Assembly (NCBI GenBank): GCA_026874595.1
Contig: CM049316.1
Span: 58,845,676 to 58,909,675, forward strand
Origin: Sipunculus nudus
Taxonomy: Eukaryota > Annelida > Sipuncula > Golfingiida > Sipunculidae
Reading direction: 5' to 3'
Length of the DNA: 64,000 nucleotides
Made by a program: the position numbers and the translations under genes
Shown: positions 34,761 to 46,170 of the stretch, piece by piece
How the letters are laid out: every line of letters starts with the position of its first letter
Numbering within the stretch: position 1 is the stretch's first letter
Notes under the pieces: generated by a model
Seen by the model: the letters and a program-made list of their open reading frames with translations, nothing else
Database searches by the model: none
What the model was told of the DNA's origin: nothing

Positions 34761-35985
34761 TGTATTGAATACGACAGGTGGAGACTGGTCTTTGTCTATA
34801 AGGCACATCACTTAAGAACATTCCTTCCCCATATGTAAGAAAGAGTCTGACGGCAATGAAACAGAAGTCTCAATGCCTAGCCTAATTTCATTGATTTAGC
34901 ATTTAAAACCTGTTAAAGTCCTTTTTGGTGCCCATCAATGAGAAATATAATGCCAGGATTGTTTCAAAACTTTTAGCCGGTTATATCTGTAAATTTTAAC
35001 TTACAACACTTCATGTTTATTAACCACACTATGCAGAATTTGTCTGTAGATCTTTTTATTTGGAAACTTCTTCTAGAGAGTTAAAGTTCTTCTGGAGAAA
35101 TTCAAGACCATCTGCAGCCTGTTATACCATTTATATTTTAAATAACTTTTTTTTAAAATGTCAGGTGTTCTTCACTTTTTGTTGCTTCAGAGATTTAAAT
35201 TTCTTTTTTTTGCCATCATTATTAATTATGTCTAACCACATTTGGACAACTGTTGTGTCTCATTTCTGGTTTTCTTCAAAACTTTCCCAAGGAAATCTTC
35301 ACTAAAATGACAGAAAGACCAGAAAGTACTTCATTAACCAATCAATCAAGTTCAGTTATATTCAATTATACCTAAAAGTCATGTTCTTCATTACAAGGAA
35401 GACAAATAAACATACCAGTGCGCACTTAGTTTAACCAATCATCTAGGTTCAGTCATTTTCCATTATTCCTAAAATGTGTTTCACTAGTATAATTTCTTCC
35501 AGCCCTGTACTCCCTCAGATTATCTTCCCTTGTGATTTTGCCTCAATGGATGCACATACTCCAATCTAATTCAAATGATGTGGGGAGGTTGGTGGGTGGA
35601 TGGGACGTAATGGATATTAAGCTACAGTCTACTGTTGTTTACACATCTTTACAAGTAAACCAGTCATATGTGAAATAGGTGCTATATTAAGAATTCAGCC
35701 ATTAGAAAATTCCTTCTATGATACAAGACAGGGCAGGCTACAGACAGCATTTTATCCTAATTTCCATATATGAATACAATAATTTTCGTACCAGCAAAAT
35801 ATGAAGAGCTTGCCTTGATACTGTCAGGACAAAATACAACAAAGAAAGACTGTATAATTTGAGAGCATGATAATCCAGATGATGAGAAAGAATAATATAT
35901 ATGATGCTAAAACTAATAAATATGATGAAAAGCTCAGGTTTGCAGATTTTCTTCAATTATTTTTACATTTCCAATATACCTATAT
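34761..35985. other. AT-rich non-coding stretch
   Basis: T-rich and A-rich sequence. 'accaatcatctaggttcagt' and 'accaatcaatcaagttcagt' recur once about 105 bp apart near 35337 and 35435, a weak local duplication. Nothing else. Confidence 0.5.
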
Positions 35986-36380
35986 GGTTGCATTGAAGTG
36001 CAGGTAAATTTCCATATAAGTTCTGGTAGGTATTGGTTAGAGTTAATTTTCTTAAATAAATTGTAAATTTTCAGGTACATTTAAGAAACTCAGACATGTA
36101 TATAGCTGATTTTCTAACGATGCTTGTGAATTTTTGTATTTGTGGAAGAAGGGATTGGTGAAAGTGATTTTTCCAATATTGCAAGTAAATTGTCATAAAT
36201 CCAGGCAGGCATTGTTGAAACCTGATTTTCTGAACTGCTCAGTAATTAAAACTTCATTATTCATGCAGACAGGCATGTGTGGAAACAGATTTTCATGAAT
36301 GGCAAAGAAATTACTAAATAGATACAAACAATGATTTGAGAATGCAAATTTTCCCAAAGTGCTCACAGTAGTGGTTCCTA
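35986..36380. repeat. Degenerate tandem repeat of about 60 bp
   Basis: A 'gattttc' or 'aattttc' word preceded by 'ggcattgttgaaacct'-like sequence recurs near 36045, 36108, 36168, 36222, 36286 and 36347. Spacing is 54-64 bp. Units are strongly diverged. Confidence 0.5.
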
Positions 36381-37506
36381 CACAAAAGGTGAGCTGTTTA
36401 TGACAGAAATCTCCTGTATCCTGTACTGCAGGAGGCATACCAAAGATGTTCTCCTAGCAATATGACTTCCTGAACCCTCTACACGATATGCATAGACTAA
36501 AAAAACACATTCGGCATTGATCATACGGAATATACAGAACATACACTACATTCCCTGATATGTTGGAGCCTACCTCTGCTCCTGCCTAGGTTTGATAAAA
36601 ATAGTCTGACTCTGTACAATTTACATTTATTATTAAAGAATAAAAATGTTGAGAGCCAAGCAGAAATTGGTTGGATGCTATAGCATATAGTGAATAATAT
36701 ATGTAACATAGTCCATTGGAGCTATATCCTTTTTTCAGAATTTTACCCGAAAAAATTTTTACTAATATCCATGTATGAAGTATACTTTCATCTTTCATTG
36801 TATTTTTAAATTTATCTGATTTTAAGTACGTAATATAGATGTTGTACTAATGCTGAATGGCACAAATGGTTTCAGTAATTTTCCATATGGGTGAGACTTG
36901 CCTAGGTGGTACTTTGGGTTACTGTGATTGAATCTGTAAATAATATTCTTCCAACTTAATATTGACTCTGTTTTTGACCTAATGTTTTGGCTACAATAGA
37001 GAGATGTCCATATTACAAAAGTACTGGCCTCATATGTCAAAAATAGAGTTTCCCAGAAATCCTTTTAAAAATCTGCAGTAAGTTTATATTAAACCCGGTG
37101 ACCTTTCAGCATTAACAAGACAGAAAATAGTCACATCTGAAAAAAACAAACAGTAATTTGGTGCGGAGCTGCAGCTATATAAGTACCAGTACCTGAATGA
37201 ATTTAAGCAAAAATACTCTACTTCTAAGTATTTGGCTTTTTAATATGTTTCTTTTTTTTATGTTTAATAAAAATCTTGGAATTTAAATGGTATGCAGCTA
37301 GGCTGTGCTGATACTGGACTTTGGTTATTTAAGCTGAAGATGGCAGTGACTTTTGGATTTTCAGGTCCCATGCATATGTTAAAAAATTATAATGGAAAAT
37401 GCTTATAAAAAATATTAAAAATTAAATGTTTATGGTTAGATGATAACATTGTGTAGCCTATCGGTATCAGTCACTGTCCTGTGACAGTGTCCTATCTTAT
37501 GTTACT
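36381..37506. other. AT-rich non-coding stretch
   Basis: Dense stops, no array and no inverted repeat seen. Confidence 0.55.
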
Positions 37507-37565
37507 CGTCATATCGCTATTGCAGGGATCATCCTCAATCAGCAAACAGTGCCATCTAGTGGGAA
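37507..37565 (-). repeat. Dispersed repeat end bearing a CTCF motif
   Basis: 'tcatcctcaatcag...cagtgccatctagtgg' resembles 45593-45645 and more loosely 45439-45495. The CTCF-like motif is the conserved end of each copy. Confidence 0.5.
37549..37562 (-). promoter_or_regulatory. CTCF-like motif, perfect match
   Basis: On the minus strand CCACTAGATGGCAC matches all 14 positions of CCASYAGRKGGCRS. With equal base frequencies about 0.03 perfect matches are expected in 64 kb on both strands, so the match is notable. Confidence 0.5.
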
Positions 37566-38148
37566 TTTATTTCAGCCTTTAAACAAATTATTAAATGACT
37601 ACAATAATCATATGACTGTAGTGATTCTGGAAAGTTCTGTAACCTTAATTTTAAATTCAGGTAAAGCATTGTCATTAACACATTTGACTGAATTCCTATG
37701 GGCAGATCAATATTTATACAAATATATTAAATATACATCAGGTATAGTGTTCTTCCTTAAAATATTAGGGTATTTGCCAATATTTTGTTCTAAAACATTT
37801 GCATACTCATACACACAAGTGGAAATAGACTTTCACAGGGTGCAATCAGTGTCACATAAACATAGAAGACACCACCTGGCAGCCGTATCATGCAACTTCT
37901 CAAAGATTAAAATTTCCAGGCTCCAACCAGTGTTTTTTTTTTCTGTGTTTCTTCTTTCATGTTTCTTCTCCCTGTTTGGGAGTTGTCATGCATGTGCGAG
38001 ATCCAACCTCTGGTCATGCAGTTTTTTTATGTAAAAGGACACATTTGGACTGTGTTTACTCACACAGTGTGTGAAACCGATGAACCAGAGATAGCTGGTC
38101 CATGGGGTGGTTTTGCTGGGAAACTTTTGTAGTCAAGTAAAATTAACT
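37566..38148. other. Non-coding stretch with a long open frame
   Basis: A plus-strand frame is open for 161 codons (37549-38031). It begins inside the CTCF-bearing repeat and ends in a T-rich tract giving Phe-rich sequence. It resembles nothing I know and I treat it as chance. 'tggttttgctgggaaac' near 38108 also occurs at 16711. Confidence 0.4.
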
Positions 38149-38162
38149 AATAACATGAGATA
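38149..38162 (+). repeat. Left target-site duplication of truncated SINE A
   Basis: AATAACATGAGATA, identical to 38406-38419. Confidence 0.92.
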
Positions 38163-38405
38163 CCTTGTTGGTATGCTGGTATGACAAAACAATGGGACAA
38201 TTACCTACCCAGGGCCGGCAGGTGCAGTAGTCACTGGGCCTGGTTAACACCAGAATATTATATGAGAGGAAGTGTGTGGTACTGACCTGTCACAGGGTCC
38301 AAAACGGGAATTGAATTCTGCAGATGCACATATACTTAGTTAAGCTAACATTAAAAAAAATAGAGGCAATTACCTTGAACAACAAAGAAATATATAAAAA
38401 AAATA
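38163..38405 (+). mobile_element. 5'-truncated SINE A copy
   Basis: It matches the 3' part of 7365-7784: 'ggtatgac', 'acccagggcc(g/c)gc', 'gtgcagtagt', 'agtgtgtggtac', 'ggaattgaattctgcagatg', 'acatatacttagttaagc' and the A-rich tail. The tRNA head is missing, as expected from incomplete reverse transcription. A perfect 14-bp target-site duplication flanks it, showing it arrived by retrotransposition. The hairpin seen before the tail at 7.75 kb is decayed here. Confidence 0.92.
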
Positions 38406-38419
38406 AATAACATGAGATA
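38406..38419 (+). repeat. Right target-site duplication of truncated SINE A
   Basis: AATAACATGAGATA, identical to 38149-38162, directly after the A-rich tail. Confidence 0.92.
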
Positions 38420-40500
38420 ATACATATATTATTGCAGATGTTCTGTATCTTCCATGACTGATTATTTTTACTAGAATACTCTAAACCTTGTACTTTAAAA
38501 AATGAAATCCACATAGCTGTATAGATTAATATATTATTCTTATCATCTATTTACCTCATACTAATATAGTAGATAATAAGCCAGCAAATAAAGATGATGG
38601 ACCTATCCCTTACAAAAAAAAAAGGTACATGATTTAATCACCTGTTTGATAGTGCATTTTGCTTAATACGGTTTATCAGTCTAGATATATATGATATATA
38701 ATATATATATATATATGCAGCATATGCCTATGACATGCATTTATCAATATATATGATTGTACAACTTATTTACATACTCCACCACACCATCTGTTCAGTA
38801 ATCACACACAAACTGATTTTGGTAATGAGGTCATTCAGTTTATCTTGAAGTTGACAGCAAAGTTGTTAAATCTGACTGATCAGAATGTTCAATTTGAAAT
38901 TCAGATCATTGCCTGTGTTATATTCAAATTGATAAGGGTTTGAAATACCCAAGTTTGAAATATACACCCATAGGGATAATAATTCACTGATGTATCACAC
39001 CATAGACATTAATTCTTAAATGTCAACATTTCAGCTCTGTGCAGTAAATTATGATTTAATTAGAAACCAGAAAGGTACTTGGTATTATTTATTAGTGATA
39101 GGAACTGATGGTTGAATAATTGATTATTTTATGTACAATCTATATTACTGTTAAATCTGCTGTATAGAGTTGTACTTAAAATATTGACTGAGTAAATTCA
39201 GTCTAATTTGTACACCACATTGAAAGTCAAGGAAATGACAATATTGTTGACACTTGTTCATTGCACAAGGTGAAGTTTTAATGCTGTTAGCTGTTTTGTA
39301 CCCCGTCTTTCTTGTATCTCTGACAAAATTAGAATATTTTATCTGAATAATATGACTTCTTTGGATGGGCATAATGATTTGTGATTGATTATGCAAAATA
39401 TAATCAGTTAATTGGCACACTACTATTACTTATGAGACTTACACACTGCTCATATATACATTAACAACAACTATCAGGAGCCGTCTTTGTTTTGGTTGAC
39501 AGAGCAGACCTGTGATGCAACCATTGAGTTGGTGAACCATGACACTCGTTTCTCTGGGGCTGGATTTATATATTTCTGGCACTCACTTAGCACACAGCAA
39601 AGTTTGATTAGGCTCCAGGAGGAGGTACATTTGCAGTCTTTGACTGCATTCTAATTTACAACGAGGTCCTCCTGTGTTGATTCAAGGAAAAGTTTGGTGT
39701 TTTATTTTACTTCATTTCTTATTAAAAACCTGTGCAACTTTTTTTTATTGTTAAAAAAATATATCAGATGCAAAATAAAAGACCATATTTTTGGCGGAAA
39801 TAGAATATTTTTTTTACAAATTAGCCATCTGGATTGTAAGTTCTTCTCGCATTCCTGCCCCAGGTTTTTTTGTGCTCTAGGCCAGGTTCAGCCCCCTCCT
39901 TCACCCAGATTATTTTGCATACCATACTAAGGGTTCCTCCTGGTTCATATTTATATGATAGACCTGGGTTAGATGTATATCAGCTGAACTATTAAGCTCG
40001 CCACGGGGGTGGGGTAATGAATGTATGGAGTGTGTGTACATTAGGGTAGAGCATTCTGGGGAGTATCTACTATATGCACACGTCACTCTTCATACATTTA
40101 TCTACGTCCTGGTTAATGTATACGCTAAGTTGCTAAACATATCAGATGAACAGATCTGGTTATAAATAAAATGTGGTAGTTATTCCATAATCCCACAGGC
40201 TGAGTGATCCTGGTTACCACAAGTAGAGTTTACTTGCATAGTACTGGTATTCATGTAGCAGGGATTGGTGGTGGCCTTGAGTAGGAGAGACTTGAATGTT
40301 GCAGAATTCTAGAAGCATGAGAGAGTTTAATTTCTATCAGGGTCAAAAGTGTGAAACATCATAGCCTCGCAGAATTGCTCAGAGAAATGTCTCAACAAGA
40401 ACCGTGAGATGCCTAATTCCTTTATTAGAAAACTGGAAAAAATAGAAAGGTTAATTATACACAATAATTACCTAATAATACATATGATTACAACTCAGTG
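38420..40500. other. Non-coding stretch
   Basis: AT-rich, with an imperfect TA tract at about 38683-38716. A GC-richer patch lies near 39480-39630 ('ggagccgtctttgttttggttgacag'). No open frame is persuasive. Confidence 0.5.
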
Positions 40501-40545
40501 TCTCTTTTGCTCCCTCTCTCTCTCTATATATATACATATATGTGG
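40501..40545. repeat. (CT)n(TA)n microsatellite
   Basis: CTCTCTCTCTCTC runs into TATATATATACATATATG. Confidence 0.9.
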
Positions 40546-42110
40546 AACTTTCCAATAATAGACACAGGCAGGAGCTAAGTCTTGTCTGTAAAAGAGGGTT
40601 GTCCAAAACAGAGAGGTGTCCTTAAGGTGAGTTTTGTTTGTGTATGTGTATATTTATAAACCATCTTGTAAATAAAAAATGACAATTTATTCTAAAAAAA
40701 GATAACAAAAATGTGTGTATAATTACAACAGATAAAGAAATGGATAACCTGGATCAGCTTGTAAACTGGGCCTGATGTCCACTCTGTGAAACCAGTTCTG
40801 TGTCCAGACTATAGCAGGACATATATAACCAATACTATATATAAAAATTCTGTCTGTTCTGCAGAAGCCATAGCATACACAGTACAGCCTAACTGGATGT
40901 AAGGTCGGTGCCAATACATGTTGCTAAGGTTACACTTATATAAATGATCGGCTGAATGGAAAAGGTTATTTTGGGAATCTGGCTCATCAATCAGTGTTTC
41001 TGTCCCACTAAGTACATACCTGTTTACATATATTTTTACCATAAGGGTAAAATGTAGACTGCATGGTGCTCTGGGTATTTAGTTAGGAAGCATACAGTCG
41101 TGGGTTGCTTAAAATACTAGCTGTGTTCAATAAAGCACTTAAACTATTAATGTCTGTGTTTAAAACATAGGTAATAGAAAATAACTTTTTAAATAAAAAT
41201 TAACTTTATTTAATACCAGCAATGTACCAATAATTTTGACATGTGACCTGTGAGATCCAAGTTTTAGTGTGTACACAAAAAAAACATGAGCTGTTTTGAG
41301 AAACTGGAAGGAATAAACCTGTCATGGTTTGAAAAGGGCGATGCGATATGAAAATACTCTTATGACTGCATTCAGGCCATACTCTATCCGTGGAGGGAGT
41401 TTGATGGCAATGGGACATGTATCATTAAAACGTTTTAGAGTTGAATAACGCTTTTTTGGACCATGCCCAAATTCTCAAATCATAGTAGGATGACCCTCAT
41501 GTTTTTACATGGTGTAAAGTGAAAATTTAATATAAACTTTTAAGTATAAAATCAAGTATATTTCACTTCTATAAAGTACAGGTTAGCAGCTGATTGCATT
41601 ACCTTGCTTTGTGAGTAGTTAGATTTCAGGTACAAATAGGTGATGTCTAGGTGATAATAGCTCACTTTGCAAACTTTTTCAACACATATTTGATCTCCAG
41701 AATATCAGAAGTCAATGACCTCATACTATGAACAGCCGGTTTACAGTCAGGTAATAATATAGTATGCCTATCTTGTGTTAGATAACAATACAGATATATA
41801 AGAATATATCAGCAGTATAAAACATGTTCTTGTGAAATGTGTAGTAAAAATACATAATGTCAATGGTATATATCCAGGCCATCGGAATATTTTGGGTAAA
41901 CATGGCATTATAATGCCAGAAATTGTCCTTTGGATCGCGCAGTTGAACTGGCAAGGCTGAGTGTATTGTACGATAAATGGTTCAGTAGGAAATTCTGTGC
42001 AAGCTATCTTTAGGTTCAGCACCTGTCTGTATGATGCCAGTAGTGAATAAAAAATGACATAGGGTCTAACTCTTGTAATTAGGCCTTGGGGGGGGCTTGG
42101 TTATACTTTG
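40546..42110. other. Non-coding stretch
   Basis: Mixed composition, slightly GC-richer at 40740-40920 and near 41880-41960. Minus-strand frames of 63-84 codons are not recognisable. No arrays. Confidence 0.5.
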
Positions 42111-42660
42111 CTACCAAATTTCGACATATGGATTAGGGAAATATGCAATCATGCACGGCGACATGGTGGGAGGTTGGGATACGGTTGTTACGGAGTAGTC
42201 ACCACGGTGTACGTGTATTCTTTTCTGATTCGTTGTCGGAATATATTGAGAGCCGTGTGTGTATGAACGATCACTTCCGGTACACAATGCCAAGAGAACA
42301 GCCAGAGCCAAGAGGTGTCTGGTCCTGGCATCAAATATACGACTATAGGAAAAGGCTCATTTTTTTACCGCCAGAACCTTTCAAACTCACGAGCACCAGG
42401 CAGTCGTGTGCAATTGATAGCTAGCACATGTGACGTCAGGCTTAAAAGTCATACATTCACATAGAGAATTAATTTTCACTCACAGGAATAGTTTCATTTG
42501 TTTTCTTTACGCTGAGAGCCCTATTTGTAATATCCTTGTCAGTGCATTATTACTGAAGAGGTGGCTGAGACGCTCCCATCTTACAGTCTGCAATGCCAGA
42601 CCTGAACTTGAGTCCCGTGTTTTTGAGTGATGATGTCAGAATGATACCTAGGTAGCAACA
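42111..42660. promoter_or_regulatory. Candidate regulatory island with CRE
   Basis: GC-richer sequence with opposing open frames. TGACGTCA, the full CRE palindrome, lies at 42431-42438 directly after a CACATG E-box. CpG dinucleotides are frequent around 42155-42290 compared with the AT-rich flanks. Function is inferred from motifs only. Confidence 0.3.
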
Positions 42661-43059
42661 TTTGTCTGCGAGATAGACACAGATCTTAATGTCTGGTAGC
42701 CTTGTTGTTTCATGAGATCCCTCTTTACTTCATTTCCTCACTGCTCCATGGGTCATAAATATCCTCGACTATTTATTTGTGTACCGATAGATCATAGTGA
42801 ATAGCTGCAGTATAAGCGATGGCTGCACGGAATTTCCATCTGTTTTGAAACATCTGTGCCAGAGGTGCTGCACATTTTTCATATTGATCATTTGCCTTTT
42901 ATCCCTCGACTGCAGAACAGAAACTTTTGTGCACTGAATGTAGAGGTGGTCAAAATATTGTGAAACTTAATTATTTAAAGTTATCAAAGTATACTTCACT
43001 GAATACGTTTGCCAAATATATTCACTGAGTTATCAAAAAAGTTTTATATATAATGAGGT

Positions 43060-43740
43060 TTTTAAAAAATTCTAGACTGATATCAGAATATATATGCAAA
43101 ATATTATTGGTTTATTAAAATATGCCAAGTAGGATGGGATATTAAAAAATAGGATTGTGTTATTGAAATATGCGAAATAGTCAAAGATTGGTCAAAATAT
43201 GCCAGACAGGATTAGATTATCAAAATATACCAAGAAGGATTAGGATAACAAAAATTTGCTAAGCAGATTTAGATTATCAGTATAATATATGCCAAATTGG
43301 AGTTGATTATTCAAAGTAAGTCTTGGAGGATTTGATTGTCACAGATATGACAAACACTGTGTTCAAACTACTACAATGTCCGATACAATCTAATTACCGG
43401 TAGGTCAAGAAAACTGTCAAACAGGTATATAATAGGGGTTCAGTTAAAAATGCCAAACAAATGCTTGAATTCATAATTAAATGAGAAAATTAATGTTAAA
43501 ATAGTTTGAAAACTTTAAAAGCATGCCAACAGGATTGTGGATCATCAAAAATATGACAAACAGATGGGGGTTATAAAAATAAAATCTAGGCAAGTTTGGT
43601 TTATCAGTAAATATACTAATCAAGAATAGGGGGTTATAAACTGCCAGTAGGGAGTGGAAGTCTAAAAAATATGCAAATTGGTATAAGTTGTGTATCAAGA
43701 GAATATATCAAACAAAATTTAGTATTAATAGATAAATCAT
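43060..43740. repeat. Degenerate tandem repeat of about 35 bp
   Basis: Units like 'aggattagattatcaaaatatgccaaa' recur with variable spacing for about 680 bp. Open frames on the minus strand follow from the repeat. Confidence 0.65.
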
Positions 43741-43909
43741 CTGACAAACTTATCTTTGTCACAGTATGTAATATTATTAAAAGTATCAAGCATAATGATT
43801 TATTTTTAGATTTTAATCCATGATATGATAAGTCTAAACTGAAGAAATTAATGCAATTTTTATAAGCTAATATCATAGATTATCAAAGATTTAGAAGATG
43901 GTGACCTAC

Positions 43910-44340
43910 TTTATTTAATGCACAATACAAACACTTCAGGGCTGTCTGTGATCAGTCTTAGGTACAACAGACATGTTCCCGACATATTGACCACCGCCCC
44001 GAGCACTGGACAGTGTGGATTTCTGGATACAGGGGCAGAATAATCAAGCCCGGCATATGTGCTAGCAATATTGACCACAGCGTAGAATATCGGATACAAT
44101 GTTCATTTGTTGATTGTAAGGCTCTATCGATTGATACACAAAATTTTACAAGCAGGTGTAAGTACACCCATGGTGTGATAAGAATATGACAGACTGTGCA
44201 CAGGTTTATATCTTTTAATTCTTCACTGGCAGTGTGGGCGGAGGTTACAGAACCGCCGATATCTCTCTGTCTGCATACTAAATGTAATAAAAGACATGGA
44301 TGACGTCCAGTGAAATTTAACTAGTTGGGCCGGGAGGTAA
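43910..44340. other. GC-richer island with exon-like segment
   Basis: An acceptor-like TCTTTTAATTCTTCACTGGCAG ends at 44232. All three following frames stay open for 16 to 26 codons before stopping. Donor GGAG|gtaagg lies at 44336. Minus-strand frames of 62-69 codons cover the left half. I cannot decide between exon and conserved non-coding DNA. Confidence 0.18.
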
Positions 44341-44659
44341 GGAAGTACTGGTCAATAGAAATTTTGCATCTTGGCATTAATGTGCAGGATTAAGTTTTGT
44401 ATGTTTTTCTGTTCAAAATTTTGTCTCTGTAGTGGTTGGTTGGTAAAAATAATTTAAATAATATGCAAATATGAAATGAGAATGGTCTTTATACAGTGAT
44501 TGCGCTCTGCATCATACAATGTATACTTTTTCCTATTAAACAACTTAGTGATTTGCATTTGTCTTTGATGACATACCAAATGATGGAAAAATTACACAGG
44601 TGTGAAAACATCACCTGGAACTTCAGAGATGCATAACAAAAATTCAGAACTGCTATGAC

Positions 44660-44728
44660 CAGAGTCAGGATATATAGTAATCAAGACATCTAGTGGTCAA
44701 GACATCTAGTGTTTAAGACATATAGTGG
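44660..44728. repeat. Short tandem repeat, about 17-18 bp
   Basis: 'aagacatctagtggtc', 'aagacatctagtgttt' and 'aagacatatagtggtt' follow each other, three to four copies, just left of the TTAA-flanked element. Confidence 0.75.
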
Positions 44729-44732
44729 TTAA

Positions 44733-45254
44733 CAGGGATTGTAACACTTTGAAATTTTCACCTTTCCAATGGAAAGGCATTCATACAGGTGTGCCTTTCC
44801 ACAGAAATGTTTGCCTTTCCACTAAAGATGCATCCTAGAATCATATCAAACTTTCAGTCACACTTTGCTCAGTGTAAACCTGATTCTGTCATCTTACATG
44901 CCATCCTACATACACATTTGCATGCAAAATGAACTGAACGTTTTTAGTAGAAACATTGTTGTATCAAAAATATGATTTTGCAGGAAAAAAAACCCCCAGA
45001 AAATATAAGAGGTTAGGGCCTCATGGCCGGAAAGTATCAGAAATGATTGATCTTATATATATAAAATATATATATGAGATATAGGGGAAATATTTCGTTT
45101 TTTTTTGTCATGTTTGTTACTACTTTTCCAATACCAATGTGGAAAACATCCAGGTATTCACCTTTCCAGTGGATTGCTACAGCTTGAAAAATGCCTTTCC
45201 GTGCTGGCGTTTGCCTGTCTGAGACAGACGGAAAGGCATTATTACGACCCCTGG
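44733..45254. mobile_element. Second TTAA-flanked element, 522 bp
   Basis: TTAA borders both sides (44729-44732 and 45255-45258). The left end reads CAGGGATTGTAACA. The right end in reverse complement reads CCAGGGGTCGTAATA. Both halves carry repeated 'gcctttcca' and 'cacctttccaatgg' words in inverted arrangement. No transposase frame is visible. The ends differ from the AGGGGCCC family, so this would be a separate non-autonomous family. Confidence 0.5.
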
Positions 45255-45345
45255 TTAAGATGTCCAGTTGTTAAGACTTCAGAGCAGAAGGCCCTGTTTT
45301 GACCTCACCAGTGCCTCTAGACAAAATTATGAAATTCTTATAGAA
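45245..45345 (+). mobile_element. tRNA-like SINE fragment (family B)
   Basis: 'gccctgttttgacctcaccagtgcctctagacaaaa' aligns with the box B and following bases at 5652 and 58573. Box B itself is degraded here. It lies directly at the right border of the TTAA element. Confidence 0.35.
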
Positions 45346-45438
45346 CATCAAAGATATGCTTCAATGTCTTTATGACCTGGATCATACCCAGTCTTTTGCT
45401 TATAAAATCCAGAAGGGTTTAAAAAAAGTAATAAATTA

Positions 45439-45650
45439 TACTTATCATATTCTTACCTTCATTCTGTCCCAGTTGACAGTGCCACCAACAGGCAAGGGAG
45501 CCAACAAAAAAAAAAAAAGATATAGCAATGACTCGTTCAAAAGTAGTCAAATCTGAAATCTAGAAGGAATCTAAATATATTATAACATATCTTGTCATAC
45601 TGTTATCTTCATCCTCACTCAGTTGATAGTGCCATCTACTGGAGATTGTC
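45439..45650 (-). repeat. Tandem pair bearing CTCF-like motifs
   Basis: 'cttatcatattcttaccttcattctgtcccagttgacagtgcc' and 'cttgtcatactgttatcttcatcctcactcagttgatagtgcc' are two diverged copies 150 bp apart. Motifs on the minus strand: CCTGTTGGTGGCAC (45479-45492, 12 of 14) and CCAGTAGATGGCAC (45629-45642, 14 of 14). The second is a perfect match to the CTCF consensus. Confidence 0.5.
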
Positions 45651-46170
45651 ATAAACCTTATAATGCAAGCTTGGAGAAGTTTCATCACCTCAGTGTAACT
45701 AGGTCAGACAAAACATTATGGGTCGGAATTGGATTCAGTGCCTTATAGAAAGAATAGAAATTCCTGCTCAGGGTGTCTCATGATGGAATAATGGAGAAAA
45801 ATTGATAGAATCGATAGTTGCCTTTGGTATAATAGAGTGCCTTAAAATGAGAGAGAAAAAAATGACGTTTGAAAAAAGTCGATAATCACTCCAATGCAAC
45901 TACACACATTTCACATACATAGGCAACAGAGCTAGGTCCTGTATTACAGTGTAGCATGTTCTTTTTTCTGGTCGATTTCAAACGAGGGATAAAACAACCA
46001 GAATAGCCCAAGTAAATAAGCAGTTACTGCAGTAATCTTTGACTCTCGATATGCGACTTTAAAGTGCCCCGATGTAATTTTTTTTGCCCTTGAAGTCAAA
46101 TCTGCCTTAGATTTTTTCGGGACTAGGTGGTGATATATTGTTTTTTTGAGGGTCTCGAGATCACAAGAGA
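45651..46170. other. Non-coding stretch
   Basis: AT-rich to mixed. Nothing recognisable. Confidence 0.5.

Noticed and set aside
37549-38031. 161-codon open frame, the longest in the window
   Set aside because: It starts inside a dispersed repeat, ends in a T-rich tract, has no splice or start support, and resembles no family I know.
16711-38124. Shared 17-mer TGGTTTTGCTGGGAAAC at 16.71 and 38.11 kb as evidence of a common element
   Set aside because: Flanking bases do not align convincingly; one such match in 64 kb could be chance.
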